Shown: piece by piece, positions 24,295 through 35,737 of the stretch
Layout of the letters: the number at the start of each line of letters is the position of its first letter
Position numbering within the stretch: the first letter of the stretch is position 1
Assembly: GCF_910596095.1 (NCBI RefSeq)
Contig: NC_056535.1
Coordinates: forward strand, 6,977,001-7,041,000
Direction: 5' to 3'
DNA: 64,000 nucleotides
Source: Thunnus maccoyii
Lineage: Eukaryota; Chordata; Actinopteri; Scombriformes; Scombridae
Program-made: the position numbers and the translations under genes
The notes under the pieces: model-generated
Told to the model about the DNA's origin: nothing
The model's input: only the letters and a program-made list of their open reading frames with translations
Databases searched by the model: none

Positions 24295-24382
24295 AAAAGT
24301 CTGTTTTATGTCATCATGGCATTTTTCCCATTACACATTTTTCCATTACACATAATGCCATTATGAAATAAAACAGACTTTT
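24295..24382. repeat. 88-bp inverted-repeat element
   Basis: Arms 24295-24323 (AAAAGTCTGTTTTATGTCAT then CATGGCATT) and 24354-24382 are complementary at 27 of 29 positions around a 30-base centre holding two CCATTACACAT repeats. It resembles a minimal foldback miniature element. Confidence 0.75.
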
Positions 24383-24571
24383 GAAAAAGGGCATTTGGTT
24401 GACTTTTCAGTGAATTTATTGACAGTAACAGAAATACAGAATATTGCCAGCCTTATCCTGTGATGTGACTATATCAGCCTTACACCATCAGTGTGATAAT
24501 AACTGTGATCCTGTCGCTTTGGGGCAGTGGAAACAAGCTGTAAAAACAAGTCACATATCATCACCTTTTAA

Positions 24572-24800
24572 GTTGTTATGGTGAACATCTGGAAGATATG
24601 GAGCAATAATAGCATTCATTCGGAGTCGTGTCTCTGGCCAACCAACAAAACGTACATAAGTCCAATATTCACCCTCCTTTTATCTCTGTTTTGGTCTCTA
24701 CCAACTCCTGACGGAAATAACTGCTTGTTCAGCTGCTAAATGCTCCACTCTTTGTTAAGCAGTGGACTCATCTCTACGAGTGACCTCTTTCACTTACAAA
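24572..24800. repeat. dispersed repeat, copy 1 of 2 in the window
   Basis: GTTATGGTGAACAT, GAGCAATAATAGCATTCATT, CGGAGTCGTG, TAAGTCCAATATTCACCCTC, TTTTGGTCTCTACCAACT and AGCTGCTAAATGCTCCA recur in the same order and orientation at 31376-31610. Class unknown. Confidence 0.65.
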
Positions 24801-26069
24801 TACAATATGTGAGCCATTGTAAATTGAAAAATACTGATTATAGCCACTTTAGTGTAATAAATGTAAAGATGGCTCTCTTGATAATTAATTCTCTTAATAT
24901 GATAATTGCATCAGTAGATTCTATTGTACAAAGAGGATGGTGTTCTATAACACTAACAAGGTCTCAAGAGTGTTAAAATCCTTCTAATTCACCACTGTGT
25001 CCCATAAATGACACTGATGGTTTCAACATTACAAGCAGGACTGCTTATATTTAGCCTTGACAAAAACAAAAACCAAACAAAAAACAGTTGAGATTTCTTA
25101 ACACTTTTTCATGCATTAATCAGAGTGACAGAGTGATGGCTTTAGTTTGAAATGTTTCCAAGTGTCGCATCACCTTAGCAGCCGAGAGAGGTGTGTGTGT
25201 GTATATGTGATGTCTTGCCACGTCAGATCCAGGGACGTCTGTCAGGAGAGATATACTGTTATTCTGATTCATCCCATTTAAGCCAAAAAGCACGAAGTAC
25301 AATTCTACCTTAAAGCACAGGCACAGAAATATAAATAACTGTCACAACTTCCCTTTCATAAGACTTCCTCTGTCTATAGTCATATTCATTACTGTCAGAT
25401 TTGCACATCTGCCATTCAGACTGCAGCTTCTGTCAGAGAGTCAGGACAAAGCAGCTGTTCCCCTGCAGGCATATATGCGCTTAGCTATTGACTATCTTTG
25501 AGTCATTATATCAATGTTACACACAAAGCTGTATGTGTCATTGTGAGTGTAAGAAACAGGGACAGTGTTTGCCTTCAGAGCATCTTTGATCCCCCTTGTG
25601 CTGCCGTCACAGTCCATCCTATGTATACTGCATACATGGCCTTTCAGAGGAAAAGCTTACAGTCGTTTGAGGGATAAAAAAAAGTGGAAACAAGCAAAAT
25701 AGCTTTGTATTTCTTGGCTCATAGCTGATATCAAACCTGATGACTTACTGCTCATTGTGCAGATTCATCATCATGTGTAATGGTGGAAAAAAGACATTAC
25801 AGGTGGAATATTTCCTTTGACCAAAATTAAGCATTGTATAACACAGAACAGGCATGAAACCTGTCCAGGCCCACAGTGCATGTGTTTCATATTAAGTCGA
25901 TAACCCATTTTATAAGTTAGATACAGCAAAATGGTAGTGAAGTAAATTTTCTCTAATGTATGTGCTGGTGTAGGTGTATGAGTAGTTGGCCACTTAAGAG
26001 CCTCAAATAAAAGAGTTCTTGATAGGAAAATGCAATTTAGTTGTCCATTTATTTCCTCCATTCAACTCA
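24801..26069. other. gene-free DNA
   Basis: Nothing recognised. The short minus-strand frame at 25771-26061 has no family features. Confidence 0.5.
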
Positions 26070-26437
26070 TGGTTTTCTGCAGTATCATCAAAGAAACAAA
26101 TGCATGAACCAATAATCAATACAATAAATCAAGCTATCCATAAATAAGGTAAGAATGTAATGAAACGTATGGTCACAAGCATAACTCAAACAATAAACTG
26201 TCAAGAAGGAAACTCACATTGTAAGTAATGCATGAGGGAGGCAGGACTGGAGACACAGAGACAACTGAATGCCAGGTCTGTCTGCTCTGAACTGTACGAG
26301 TGATCAGTCTTCAACCTGAGTACATCTAAGCACACCTGGAGTCATTTACTCCAATCAGGAGGGTTACGTAAGAGGTAAATTGTCTCTAAGCCCTCTAGGG
26401 GCACTGTTCCTCAACAGCACAGAGGAAATTCACAACA
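26070..26437 (-). repeat. candidate 3' LTR of the BEL/Pao element
   Basis: In element orientation, GGGAAAGGC (polypurine tract-like) is followed at 26437 by TGTTGTGAATTTCC, a plausible LTR start, directly downstream of the pol remnant. The other end and a matching 5' LTR could not be found, so the left limit is a guess. Confidence 0.4.
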
Positions 26438-26539
26438 GCCTTTCCCATAGTCTCAGCTAATGTGACAGAAGAATTACTGGGGGTGCTGTCCTAGTCATGG
26501 GGGTAAGTCCTGTATCAAGCAAGTTATCAAGCGGACCAC

Positions 26540-28830
26540 TGGACTAGTGTATGTTTGATTTTGAATTTTGTTGGCTGATCTTGCATGACCATTGGGACTT
26601 GGATGTAATTTGATGATTTTTCCCACTGGCTATTTGGCCAATGGCAGTTGTGGATCCATTATGAGAATAACTGTATCCAACTCCAGGTTCTCTGACGGCT
26701 TTTCTCATTTCTGCTGTGATTGTAGAGTTGGCAGATAGTCCTAGATGAAATGGGTCCAAACTGATCAGCCAAAATTTGTCTCTGGTGCCACCTATGCTGC
26801 CCCATGAAATCTGGTGCATAAGCAACTTGAGGTAGGGAAGCGTCACGCCGCCCCATCAGTAGCATGTTGGGAGTGATGGGGTCCAAGTCAGCCACATCAG
26901 ATGAAGTGTATCCGAATGGCTTAGAATTGTGGATGCCCTCAACTTCAAAACAATACAGTGGCAAGAACTTACTCTGACATTGGTTGACTTCCAACAGTAA
27001 CTTGGGAGAATTTGAAGAAGAGTTGATATTGGCTGAGTTTCTCTTGCAGCTCTGGCTCTACAGCTTGGAATGTCTCATGTGGCTCCCTTACAGCTCCATG
27101 GAATTTGATACCTCTATCTGAAAGTGAATCTTTTGGCTTGCCTCGCTGTGCAATGAATCTCTTGAGAGCAAGCAACAAGGCATCTGAATCCATAGAAGTA
27201 AGGAGCTCAAGGTGCACTGCTCCAGTGGTTCCCAACTTTAACTGTGAAAGGGCCAAAACAGTTGACCCCTGTAGAGTAGAAAGGAGGGCTTAACAGACAA
27301 AGACGAGCTGGTGGTAGGTTGGCCATAAGAGAAACTTTGGGCTTCGCTGATCATATGCGACAGTCAAGAAATGTAGACTGATGGCACTTAACAGCTTGTC
27401 TTCCTTGGAGTAACCAATACTGCCTGCGTATTTTGGAAAATACTCTCTCAGAGCCAGGATGGAGGAGGTGCTCATCAAAGTCTTTAACAAGCAATTTGGT
27501 GACTGAATGGGAAGGATCCAATACAATGGAGTGGATAGAGTCTCCATGAGCTGCCGGGAGGTTTCTGAGCCTTCAACCCATTCTTATGAGTCCAGTTAGT
27601 TTCTCAAGTTCAGGGGTGAGAGTTTTGAGTCTACTGTTGGAAGAAACAGACTTATTTGTTTGTAAAGCCGTCAGGTCAGTGGGGAAACTATCAGCCTGAC
27701 ATTGTTTCAAGAGACTAAACTTGGCATCACTGTAATTTAGTACTCATGAGGTACCGTTTAAGTTGACCATTTTAAGGGTTTTGTATGTTGTCTCTACAAG
27801 ATCCTTCCAGGACGTGTGCTGAGCTGGGTCAGGTAATTAAATCTGATGTTTAACAGACAGACCACATTAAGTGAGGTTTCGGAACTCAGTAAGGTCTTGC
27901 TGGGCTGAGGAATTCGGTTTTACAGGCCATGTATCAGGGGACTGTTGGAGAAAAAGTGGACCACTGCTCCAGCAACTGCGCCTAGAGAGTTCAACTAGAG
28001 TTTTACCTCTCATTATATCATCAACAGGATTGTTGACTAAATCCATGTACTGCCAAGAATTGGGGTTAGCAACTTCCTGAATCTCTGCCACTCTTGTTCC
28101 CACAAACACATTGGAATGGCTTGATTCGGACTGAAGCCACTCAAGAACTTTTGTTGAATCAGTCCATAAGATGAGATGTCAAAGGTTCAAGGTCAACTCC
28201 CTTTGAAGAAGTTGAGCTAATTGAGCTCCAGCTACGGCCCCACAGAGCTCCACGTGTGGCATGGATAGTTCCTTGGGGCAACTTTGGATCTAGCTATAAC
28301 AAAGCTTGAATGGTATTCACCATTGCACTCACTAAGCAGATAGGCAACTGCTCCATATACCCTTTCAGAAGCATCACAATAGATATGTAGGTTTTGATCT
28401 GGAATACTGGTTTTGTCTGCTGAACTGAGAGATGGGGTGAACAAACATTGTTGGATGTTTGAGGAACTTCTAAATGGACCATGACCTTGAAGGATCCAGC
28501 CCAATTGTGTATGCACAGCCACTGGCCCTCCCCTTTGACCACACTGCACAGGCTCAATGGGCATGACATGAGCATTGTCCGAGCCAATCAGAGCAAGAGG
28601 TCGAACTTTACTGAAAGGCTGAAGGGGAAGATCTCTCAAGTGTACATAGTGACACTGAAGAGATTGAATTGGGAGTGTCTGGTCGATGGGGTTGATTTCC
28701 TTGGCTGTGAAAGCCTTGTGTATGGTGTAACTGGTATTGGGCCTAGAAATAGGAGAGATTTCTAAATTGACTGTTTTCCCTTCAAGGTGTGTGAGGTCAG
28801 GACAAACTGTACGGAGGAAATGAAAGTAAT
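26540..28830 (-). mobile_element. BEL/Pao LTR retrotransposon, decayed pol with RT core missing
   Basis: Reading the minus strand from 28830 down, fragments appear in BEL/Pao order. The linker region with the RPLALIGSD and PVAVHTQLGWILQG blocks lies at about 28480-28640. It jumps directly to the RNase H-like YCDASERVYGAVAYLLSE block near 28330-28400. Then come WxxSTxVLEWLQSES and VGTRVAEIQE (about 27980-28140), DDIMRGKTLVEL, an integrase piece (TGAVHLELLTSMDSDALLLA and SDRGIKFHGA, about 27100-27225) and the C-terminal PITPNMLLMGR block near 26870. The reverse transcriptase catalytic region expected between the second and third blocks is absent, as are gag and the 5' end. Stops and frameshifts throughout show an old dead copy. 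Confidence 0.85.
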
Positions 28831-28940
28831 ATCATGATGTTTTAATCCTCGAATAAATAGCTTTTTCTATTCAAAACAATAATTTAGACTAACTAGTTTT
28901 TAATAAATTCCATTTGATTTACACCCTCTGTTATTTAACA

Positions 28941-29462
28941 TTAAAGATCCCCTCCAGATATGTTTTAAGATGTATATAAAATACTCTACTTTGAATCATA
29001 GTTTGTGTTTATTATGGTTTTTCCACAAAAAGATCAATTATCTTGTTAAAATCCTTAAAATGACATCTACACATTTCCCTCATTAAAAAATCCAGAATCT
29101 ATGAATATACAAAAAGTTTTACTGTTGGACACAAGATGTCTATTACTTCACTTAAAAGTCCATTCTCAGTGCATGCGCATTGGAGGCTTAAAGTTTCCAT
29201 ATCACACTTTTTTAATTGAATATTGTACCAAGGTGGGCTCCAAAGTAGTTGTGATGTCAGAAATGTTGCTTGTACATCCACGCCTTGTATTTTGGGTTTT
29301 AGGTGAGCATGGAGAAACTTTCCACCTTCATCAGATGAATCTTAAAGCAGATTTCTACTGTTAAACTCATACATTATGCACATACATCATTCTGCACAGT
29401 ATAGCTCAAACATCCAACTGAATGAACAATAAGCATAGTTTTTGAGTGGAGGGGGACTTTAA
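28941..29462. mobile_element. TTAA-flanked 522-bp element, copy 1
   Basis: It begins TTAAAGATCCCCTCCAGAT and ends TTTTTGAGTGGAGGGGGACTTTAA-like (GTGGAGGGGGACTTTAA, 29446-29462), imperfect inverted repeats with TTAA at both edges. It is homologous in reverse orientation to 49718-50216. It lies just beyond the BEL/Pao remnant. Non-coding. Confidence 0.7.
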
Positions 29463-31375
29463 GCACTTAAATTTTTTGTCATTTTACACAAAATAGACAG
29501 GAAATGTTGTGTGCACCTCTTTCTGATCCTTGTCTAGAAAACCAGGACCTTGTAATCCCAGATGGAGTGGAGAAGTCATTCAAGCTGTGATTTAAAACAC
29601 TTCAGAATACAACTGAGACATCACAGAAGCTGTTCTTGTACTATTTATAAATGTGTGTTAAATGTGACTCACCGAAGTGTTGGCCTCTGGTGATTTGAGG
29701 AACATTCAGGCTTCGGTCTCAACATACCTCATTGTAATGCTGCCATTCACACTCCACACCTTAAACAAAGAATGAGGCATGATATGCAGACGTACATACT
29801 GTATTTAAATATTAACTAAACTGTCAAAGCAAATGTAAGTTACACAACATGGTAAATCTTGAGAGTTACATTATGCTAAACTAAATACTGTATTTGAGCT
29901 TGACCTACTTGAGCAACAAATAATTATTGGTCCATAGCCAACCCTGTATGTGCAATATAAAAACAGTGAAGAATCTAATTCCCTGAAAATAGATAAAAAT
30001 GAAAGTACAATTTCAAATTGGCTGCAAAGATGAAGGGTGAAGGGCAATGTACTATTCCACTGCACCTTGCATAATATATGTGATGCCCTTGTACAGGGCG
30101 GAAATTGTCTTTCTAAAAATATTAGGGGAATAAAGGGAAATGTGTTTGAATGGGCAGCTGGAAATAATTGCATGCCCCTGATAACTACAACACAGCCATT
30201 CACTTTTGTGATGGACTGAGAAAAATTTTTTTTTTAAAGTTGGGGATTCAATCATGTTGGAAATGCAGTATCTTCTTTTTTATCCCACTCAAACATATTG
30301 TCCATGGTTTGGTTCAATTTATGGTACAAGGTTTATTTACACGCGCAGCACAGTACAGTACAGTACATACATTTTTCAGCTTATATCACCTTAAATAATA
30401 GTGTTGGAAAGTATGCTGCTAAATTTAAATGAATTGCTTGAATAAATTGTTAATTGGAGGTATCAAATGAGTATCAAATGAGTTTGAATGAATTTTACTA
30501 ATGAACTTAGTAATGAAGATTGAGATTTTAATTCAGAAATTAACAATATACAGGCTATAGAAAAAATAGCATACTTACCAAATTACTTTGTCTTCATTAC
30601 ATAAACAATTCCAGTCCAAGTCAGCCTGGACTGGACAACACTCATTCAGACTTACTGGCTGTAATGTAGACATCCAGTCAATGATAAAAGGAACAACTAG
30701 ATTTGACAAGATATATTCACAAAATAGTCACAGCTTTTGTTTTATATTCAAGATAAAAAAATGCAACAAATGCAGCTTTCATCCCAGTTACTGTGAAATT
30801 CAGAAATAGCAATACACACATCGAAGTGCCACGCTGTGATATAGAAGTCATAGTGAGACTGAAATTGAGGAAGCACACTAAGACCTCTCACTGTGAATTC
30901 ACTCTCATTCATTGTATGATTCATTCAGAGACACAAAAATCTGAGTAATTTATTTCACAGATAAAATGGTTGGTACGCTGGCATAATATAGCTTTATCCT
31001 GCTTATCCATGAACAGATCAGATTATTTATTTTGCAAGTCACTTAATAATTTCTTGAGCTCTGGGTCCCACTGGGATTGGCAATTCACCACAGAAAAAAA
31101 AGTTGTATAGGTTCTCTGTCACAGATACTATATCTGAAATGAATGCATAGTCAGTGGCAAAAACATAGAACCCCATGCATTTAAAATGCTACATGTTATT
31201 GGAGGGTGAAGGCAAGGACAGAACACAACAGAGTCTTTTGCCTATTGTCTCAATAGAATTTGCACTTCAGTCCTAATTCAGACTCCTTAAAAGAATTAAA
31301 GCTGTTTGAATTGATTTATGGTCACTAGGGGGCTACAAAAGCACTACAAACTCACATTGAATACGTACCTTAAAG
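29463..31375. other. gene-free AT-rich DNA
   Basis: No gene or named repeat. A CAGTA run (CAGCACAGTACAGTACAGTA) at 30347-30366 is the only local pattern. Confidence 0.5.
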
Positions 31376-31610
31376 GGTTGGTATGGCTAACATGCAAGCC
31401 TGCACAACAAGTAGGCATAGAGCAACATTAGCATTCATTTGGAGTTGTACTTCTGTCCACCCAATGAATGTGAGTCCAGTATTCACTCTCCTTTTAGCTC
31501 TGGTTTGGTCTCCATCAACTTAATAAAAATTCTAGGTCTTTAGCTGCTAGATGTTTGACATTCTTCACCAGCTATCATACAGTGAGTTTATGAGAACCTT
31601 TTCACTGAAA
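31376..31610. repeat. dispersed repeat, copy 2 of 2 in the window
   Basis: GTTGGTATGGCTAACATGCA, GAGCAACATTAGCATTCATT, GGAGTTGTACTTCTG, GTGAGTCCAGTATTCACTCT and TTTAGCTGCTAGATG match 24572-24800 at roughly 80% by eye. Confidence 0.65.
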
Positions 31611-32633
31611 AAAGCTTCCTACTTCTGAAAATGAGGTAGATGAGGGAGTTGAGTCTGAAACATGCAGGAGATTTTCAGATTCTTAAACTAAAACAGTCAA
31701 CTAATCTTTAATCTTGTAATCTTTTAATTCAGTGTTAACATAGAAAAGTGCACACCTTTAACCAATTTGTCATTTTACAAGATTATGGTTATTTTTTTTT
31801 GCATATAGAGAAACTGACACTTTGTTAATTCTTTAGCGTCAAACGTAACTCATCAAACCACAACACAGGTAGTTTTTCATCATGCTGCAGCCTTGAATTT
31901 GTTACTTTCATGAATGACTGTGCAGTCAAGCATGATATTTCCTTTGTAATTAAGAACCAGACCTAGCTGCTGTACATGAATCACAGTGCTCATTAACACC
32001 CAGTGAGTGGAGCTATCTATGGACCAGTCTGCATATTTATGCTCTGTAACTGCTGCTCCAATTCTCCCTGCGGACACTGTGTTTACTCATTGAGGTTGTT
32101 TGACATGCAGCACAACCTCTCAGGATATAGTCGTGCATCATGTTTTTATCCTTGCTCAAACAAATGTGTTTGAGCAGAGATAAAAACATGCTGTAGCAGG
32201 GGTCTGATCCCATTACAAGATGTGACAAAAAGATAAAAAAAAAAAACAACAACAACAAAAAAACATCATCTCCAAGGTTTTATCCATATACAGAGGAAGA
32301 AACAAACAGTCACTGAAATATCACCCAGTCGCAGCTTTCATGCTCTCCATCAGAGACCCTGACCCTCTGAAGGGTAGAGAGGGAGGAGGGGAATCTTCCT
32401 CGACATACAGAAGGTGGGGAGGGTTTGCCAGGTCTTGTCTTTAATGAGTAGAGCACCTTGTTATCCAGGACTCATGCTGTTCATGTCCTACCCTGAGGTG
32501 GTTGCAAACTGAGGATGGGGGGGAAGGCAAGAAGGGCTGATGCTCAGAGAAACAAAAGAACATGAACATGTATTTTACTATAAAAAGCTCTTTTTATGTA
32601 TAAAAATGTGACACATCATTTTAAGGTACACTT
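31611..32633. other. gene-free DNA containing a hairpin
   Basis: Nothing apart from the hairpin at 32139-32190. Confidence 0.5.
32139..32190. repeat. 52-nt near-perfect hairpin
   Basis: The left arm 32139-32162 (CATGTTTTTATCCTTGCTCA then AACA) pairs with the right arm 32167-32190 with 22 of 24 positions complementary, around a 4-base loop AATG. The loop is too tight for a typical pre-microRNA. It may be the core of a palindromic element. Confidence 0.8.
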
Positions 32634-32785
32634 TGGGTGTCCTGATAGCCCAATGGTAAAGATGCATACCATATAATCTCAACATCATCTGTCTGATTCT
32701 GGCCAGGGACCTTTGTTGGATGTCACATTCCCATCTCTCTACTCACCTGTCTATCTCTACACTGTAAGGACAAAAATGCCAAAAT
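32634..32785 (+). mobile_element. tRNA-derived SINE
   Basis: The stretch begins GGGTGTCCTGATAGCCCAATGG, cut here as GGGTGTCCTGATAGCCC then AATGG, with an A-box-like TAGCCCAATGG at 32646-32656. A B-box-like segment (GTCTGATTCTGGCC, 32691-32704) is at tRNA spacing. The CTCTCTACTCACCTGTC tail and AAAAATGCC end are typical of an abundant teleost tRNA-head SINE. It is too diverged to be a functional tRNA gene. Confidence 0.65.
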
Positions 32786-32805
32786 CACATACTGCAGTTG
32801 GGCTA

Positions 32806-33050
32806 CATCCATTCTCCGCCACTTATCAAGTTCGAGACGTCCTTCTCCCCAGCAATGTCCTCCTGCTCCTCCTGGGAGATCCCAGGCCAGAGGAGATATG
32901 CACACCTTTCAGCATGTTCTATGTCTACCCCAGGGTTTCCTACTAGTTGGATGTGCCCAGAGCACCTCCAAAGGCAGGTGCCTGAACCACTTCAGCCGGC
33001 TCTTTTCAACGCGAAGGAGCAGCATTCACCTTTCACCCCTGAAGAGGTTT
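32806..33050 (+). mobile_element. RTE-type LINE tail repeat, copy 2
   Basis: The stretch starts with CATCCATTCTCCGCCACTTATC and continues with the GGAGATCCCAGGCCAGAGG...GATGTGCCC...CACCTCC...GGAGCAGC landmarks of a very common fish repeat. I regard it as an RTE-like LINE 3' end. It shares this layout with 5105-5300. The family name comes from memory and should be checked against a repeat library. Confidence 0.5.
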
Positions 33051-34975
33051 TGTGGTGCTTCTGCCTATGTTTCTTAGTGAAAGAAGTCATTATTCACATG
33101 ACCATATGAGATCACTTGTCAGGATATAGTAAATATAGGTAACTTTAAGGTGTGTAGTGTACTCTTTATCTTTTTAAACTTTCAACCTCACAGAGGAAAA
33201 GGCGACAGAGTTGAAAAGATGGCAGACAGATTGAGCACTGGACCCCAATGTTCCTGGAGGATGGCAGGCATTTAACACCCTGATTGCCTCCTAGGAATCA
33301 AATGGCGGACCCTCGTCTGCACTTCCTCTCTGTTTTTTGCAGCAGGGGAGACATTGTGTGTGGTCTGCATTTTCAAATACTTTGAAGATGATGATAGACA
33401 AGTTGTTTTTGTGTTACTTTGTGCCTAAGAGACTCTCCTGGGGGTTGGGAGTTTTTTTTAAAGGTTAAAATGTGTGCTTTTACTTGAGTCCAAGCTGATG
33501 TCAGGTGATTCAGTCAGTCCAAATGGAGACAGGCACTAGATCTTCTTGGGAAAAATTGTAGGACACCAAGAGCCATTTTACTGTGTCTTAAAGGGTGAAT
33601 GAAAGCATTCTTGGATGTTCAAGATTGTAACAGTGTATTGTTACAGAGAACACCATATTGTTTATGCTCACAAGTTACTTAATAAGGTCATGAAACCCCT
33701 GGGCACAATTAGGCCTCATTAGTGATGCACAGATCAGCTGTGACATCATTCAGATCTTCCTACATTCAGATCTCACGCAATGTGCCCAATATGATGATAC
33801 GAAGTTCAGAAAACGGCATCTGCATAATCATAATTTATTGATAATGTGCCACAACACAGTAGATGATCTCTAACCAACAAAAATTTAATACAATAAACAA
33901 TGTTGATCCTGAAAGTGATGTTTTCATGGAGTGCACAAACCCAACTACATTGAGAAGTGAGATAAGATGTCAAAGTCTAACATTGAAACCTCAGTATATT
34001 CTTATATATACTGTTATTTTGTTATATATGCTCATGGCCATTTTTCTTTTACAAGGGCATCAGTTTTTCTGTTGGAGGAAGCATTAATGCTGCAACTGAA
34101 TTTTCTTTCCTTTACTAAAGTGTCAGAACACAATGGCGTAAAGTGGGGAAAGAAAAAAGTTTGAGAAAACACTCTCACGACAAGGTCCATTTAGTTCTGT
34201 TCTGGAGCAAACACATGTGATGAAGTGCTTGGCCCAAGGGCGATTAGAGATTCTCATGCATGCCTCTCCGTGTTAGTAGAAACATGTATCCACCAGTCTC
34301 AGTAACCCCTGTGTGTACCATACCCATGCTGGGTTTGCTTATACAAAGGAGCCAACCCCAGCCTTCCAATCAGATAAACAGACTTTGATGTCCAGTTAGA
34401 GGTAAGCCATATTCTCCCTCCTGTTGGCCATGCACAGGAAGTCATGGTTGACATTGCACATACCAGCTTACATATTAGCTGAGCTATTACAGATATCAAG
34501 GCATGGAGGAAATAAGAGAAAATTCTGTCAGAGATTGATGTCAAAGTGCAGTTGAGATTAAAAAATGTTAAAGTCACAATACAATTTCTGCCATCAAAAG
34601 CTTTTTTTTCTGTCTATTAAAAACTACTTCAACCCTTTGAGTGTTTGGACCATTAGTCACATTGCACAACATGATGATGAGAGGATTGACACCAAAATCA
34701 CCTCTGTGTCTCCAGTGGCTTGCAACACTTTAAAATACAGCATGTCAAGTAGCTGTTGTGAGATAATGAGCATCTGTGAAATATATCTCCTTAATAGGCT
34801 GTTTTTTTGAGTTAATGAGAAATCTAAAGCTACCAGGCTTGTACACTTGTTTACATCATTAATGATTTCTTCATCATTAGTGAACTCCACAATTAATGAC
34901 ATTTTGTTTTCAGAAGTTATGAATCTATGACAGAATAAACTCTAACACAAACATGAAGTGTTAGCATGCAACAAA
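33051..34975. other. gene-free DNA
   Basis: No supported feature before the hAT target site. Confidence 0.5.
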
Positions 34976-34983
34976 TTTGTCAC

Positions 34984-35729
34984 TAGGGGTGTGTCCGAAT
35001 ACAAATATGTTATTCGGCAAAGCACAAATAGTGGGTTTATTATGAATATTTGTGTTATACAAATATGTTAAAAATTATTTGTTTTCGGGAACAAAAAAAA
35101 ACGTCAAATACCAGCGTGCAGGTCGGTTACATCGCTATCTCAGTCTCTCTCCTCTGCTCTGCTGTTACGTCTATCAGCAGGTCTCAATGAGGAGAGTCAC
35201 ATCCACCTGCTACATGACGCACATTCCTAATTTGGACATCACTCCGGAGTTGGGGGTGTTCCCCAGAGATAAAGCTGAGCTACTGACACATGCGAGGTGC
35301 TCCCAATGGACTCTCCATAACCTGTTGTTCCCCTTCTACTTTCCACAAAGTTAGGTTGTAAAAAACAGGCAATAAATGAAAAATGCAAAGCAATAATCGC
35401 CTTTGAACTTCCTCCCTACATGTTACATGCTGTGCTGTCTCTGTGTTATGGGTGTATAAATCGGTAGAGGTCTGTGTGCAATGAGGCAATGAGCAAAGTT
35501 TTATCTCAGTAGTCAGCGCAGTCATCTATGATCTGGGAGACTCCAGTTCGAGACCCGGTGTGGGGACCTCCTTCACAAGGTCGTTTATTCATGAACAGCT
35601 AAAAAATAAAATTTAACTAAAATTAAAAGTGTAATATAAACAACTTTTGTTTGAATACAAATACAATAATTTTGCTGTCTCAACAAATACAGATACAAAT
35701 ACAAATACCGGGCCCTCTGCACATCCCTA
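34984..35729. mobile_element. non-autonomous hAT-type DNA transposon with 8-bp target duplication
   Basis: The termini are TAGGGGTGTG (34984) and, on the other strand, TAGGGATGTG (35729): 9 of 10 match. Both sides are flanked by an identical 8-bp direct repeat TTTGTCAC (34976-34983 and 35730-35737), the hallmark of hAT transposition. The 746-bp interior encodes no transposase. It carries subterminal GAATACAAATA-type motifs at both ends and a tRNA-like segment near 35505-35575. Confidence 0.85.
35505..35575 (+). repeat. tRNA-like segment inside the hAT element
   Basis: ATCTCAGTAGTCAGCGCAGTC resembles an A box (written here as ATCTCAGTAGTCAGC then GCAGTC). GTTCGAGACCC at 35546-35556 is a near-perfect B box, with spacing right for an internal Pol III promoter. 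No complete cloverleaf could be drawn, so this is read as a captured SINE head, not a tRNA gene. Confidence 0.45.
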
Positions 35730-35737
35730 TTTGTCAC

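Noticed and set aside
32139-32190. pre-microRNA
   Set aside because: The loop of four bases and total length of 52 are too short for a normal precursor, and pairing does not extend usefully beyond the arms.
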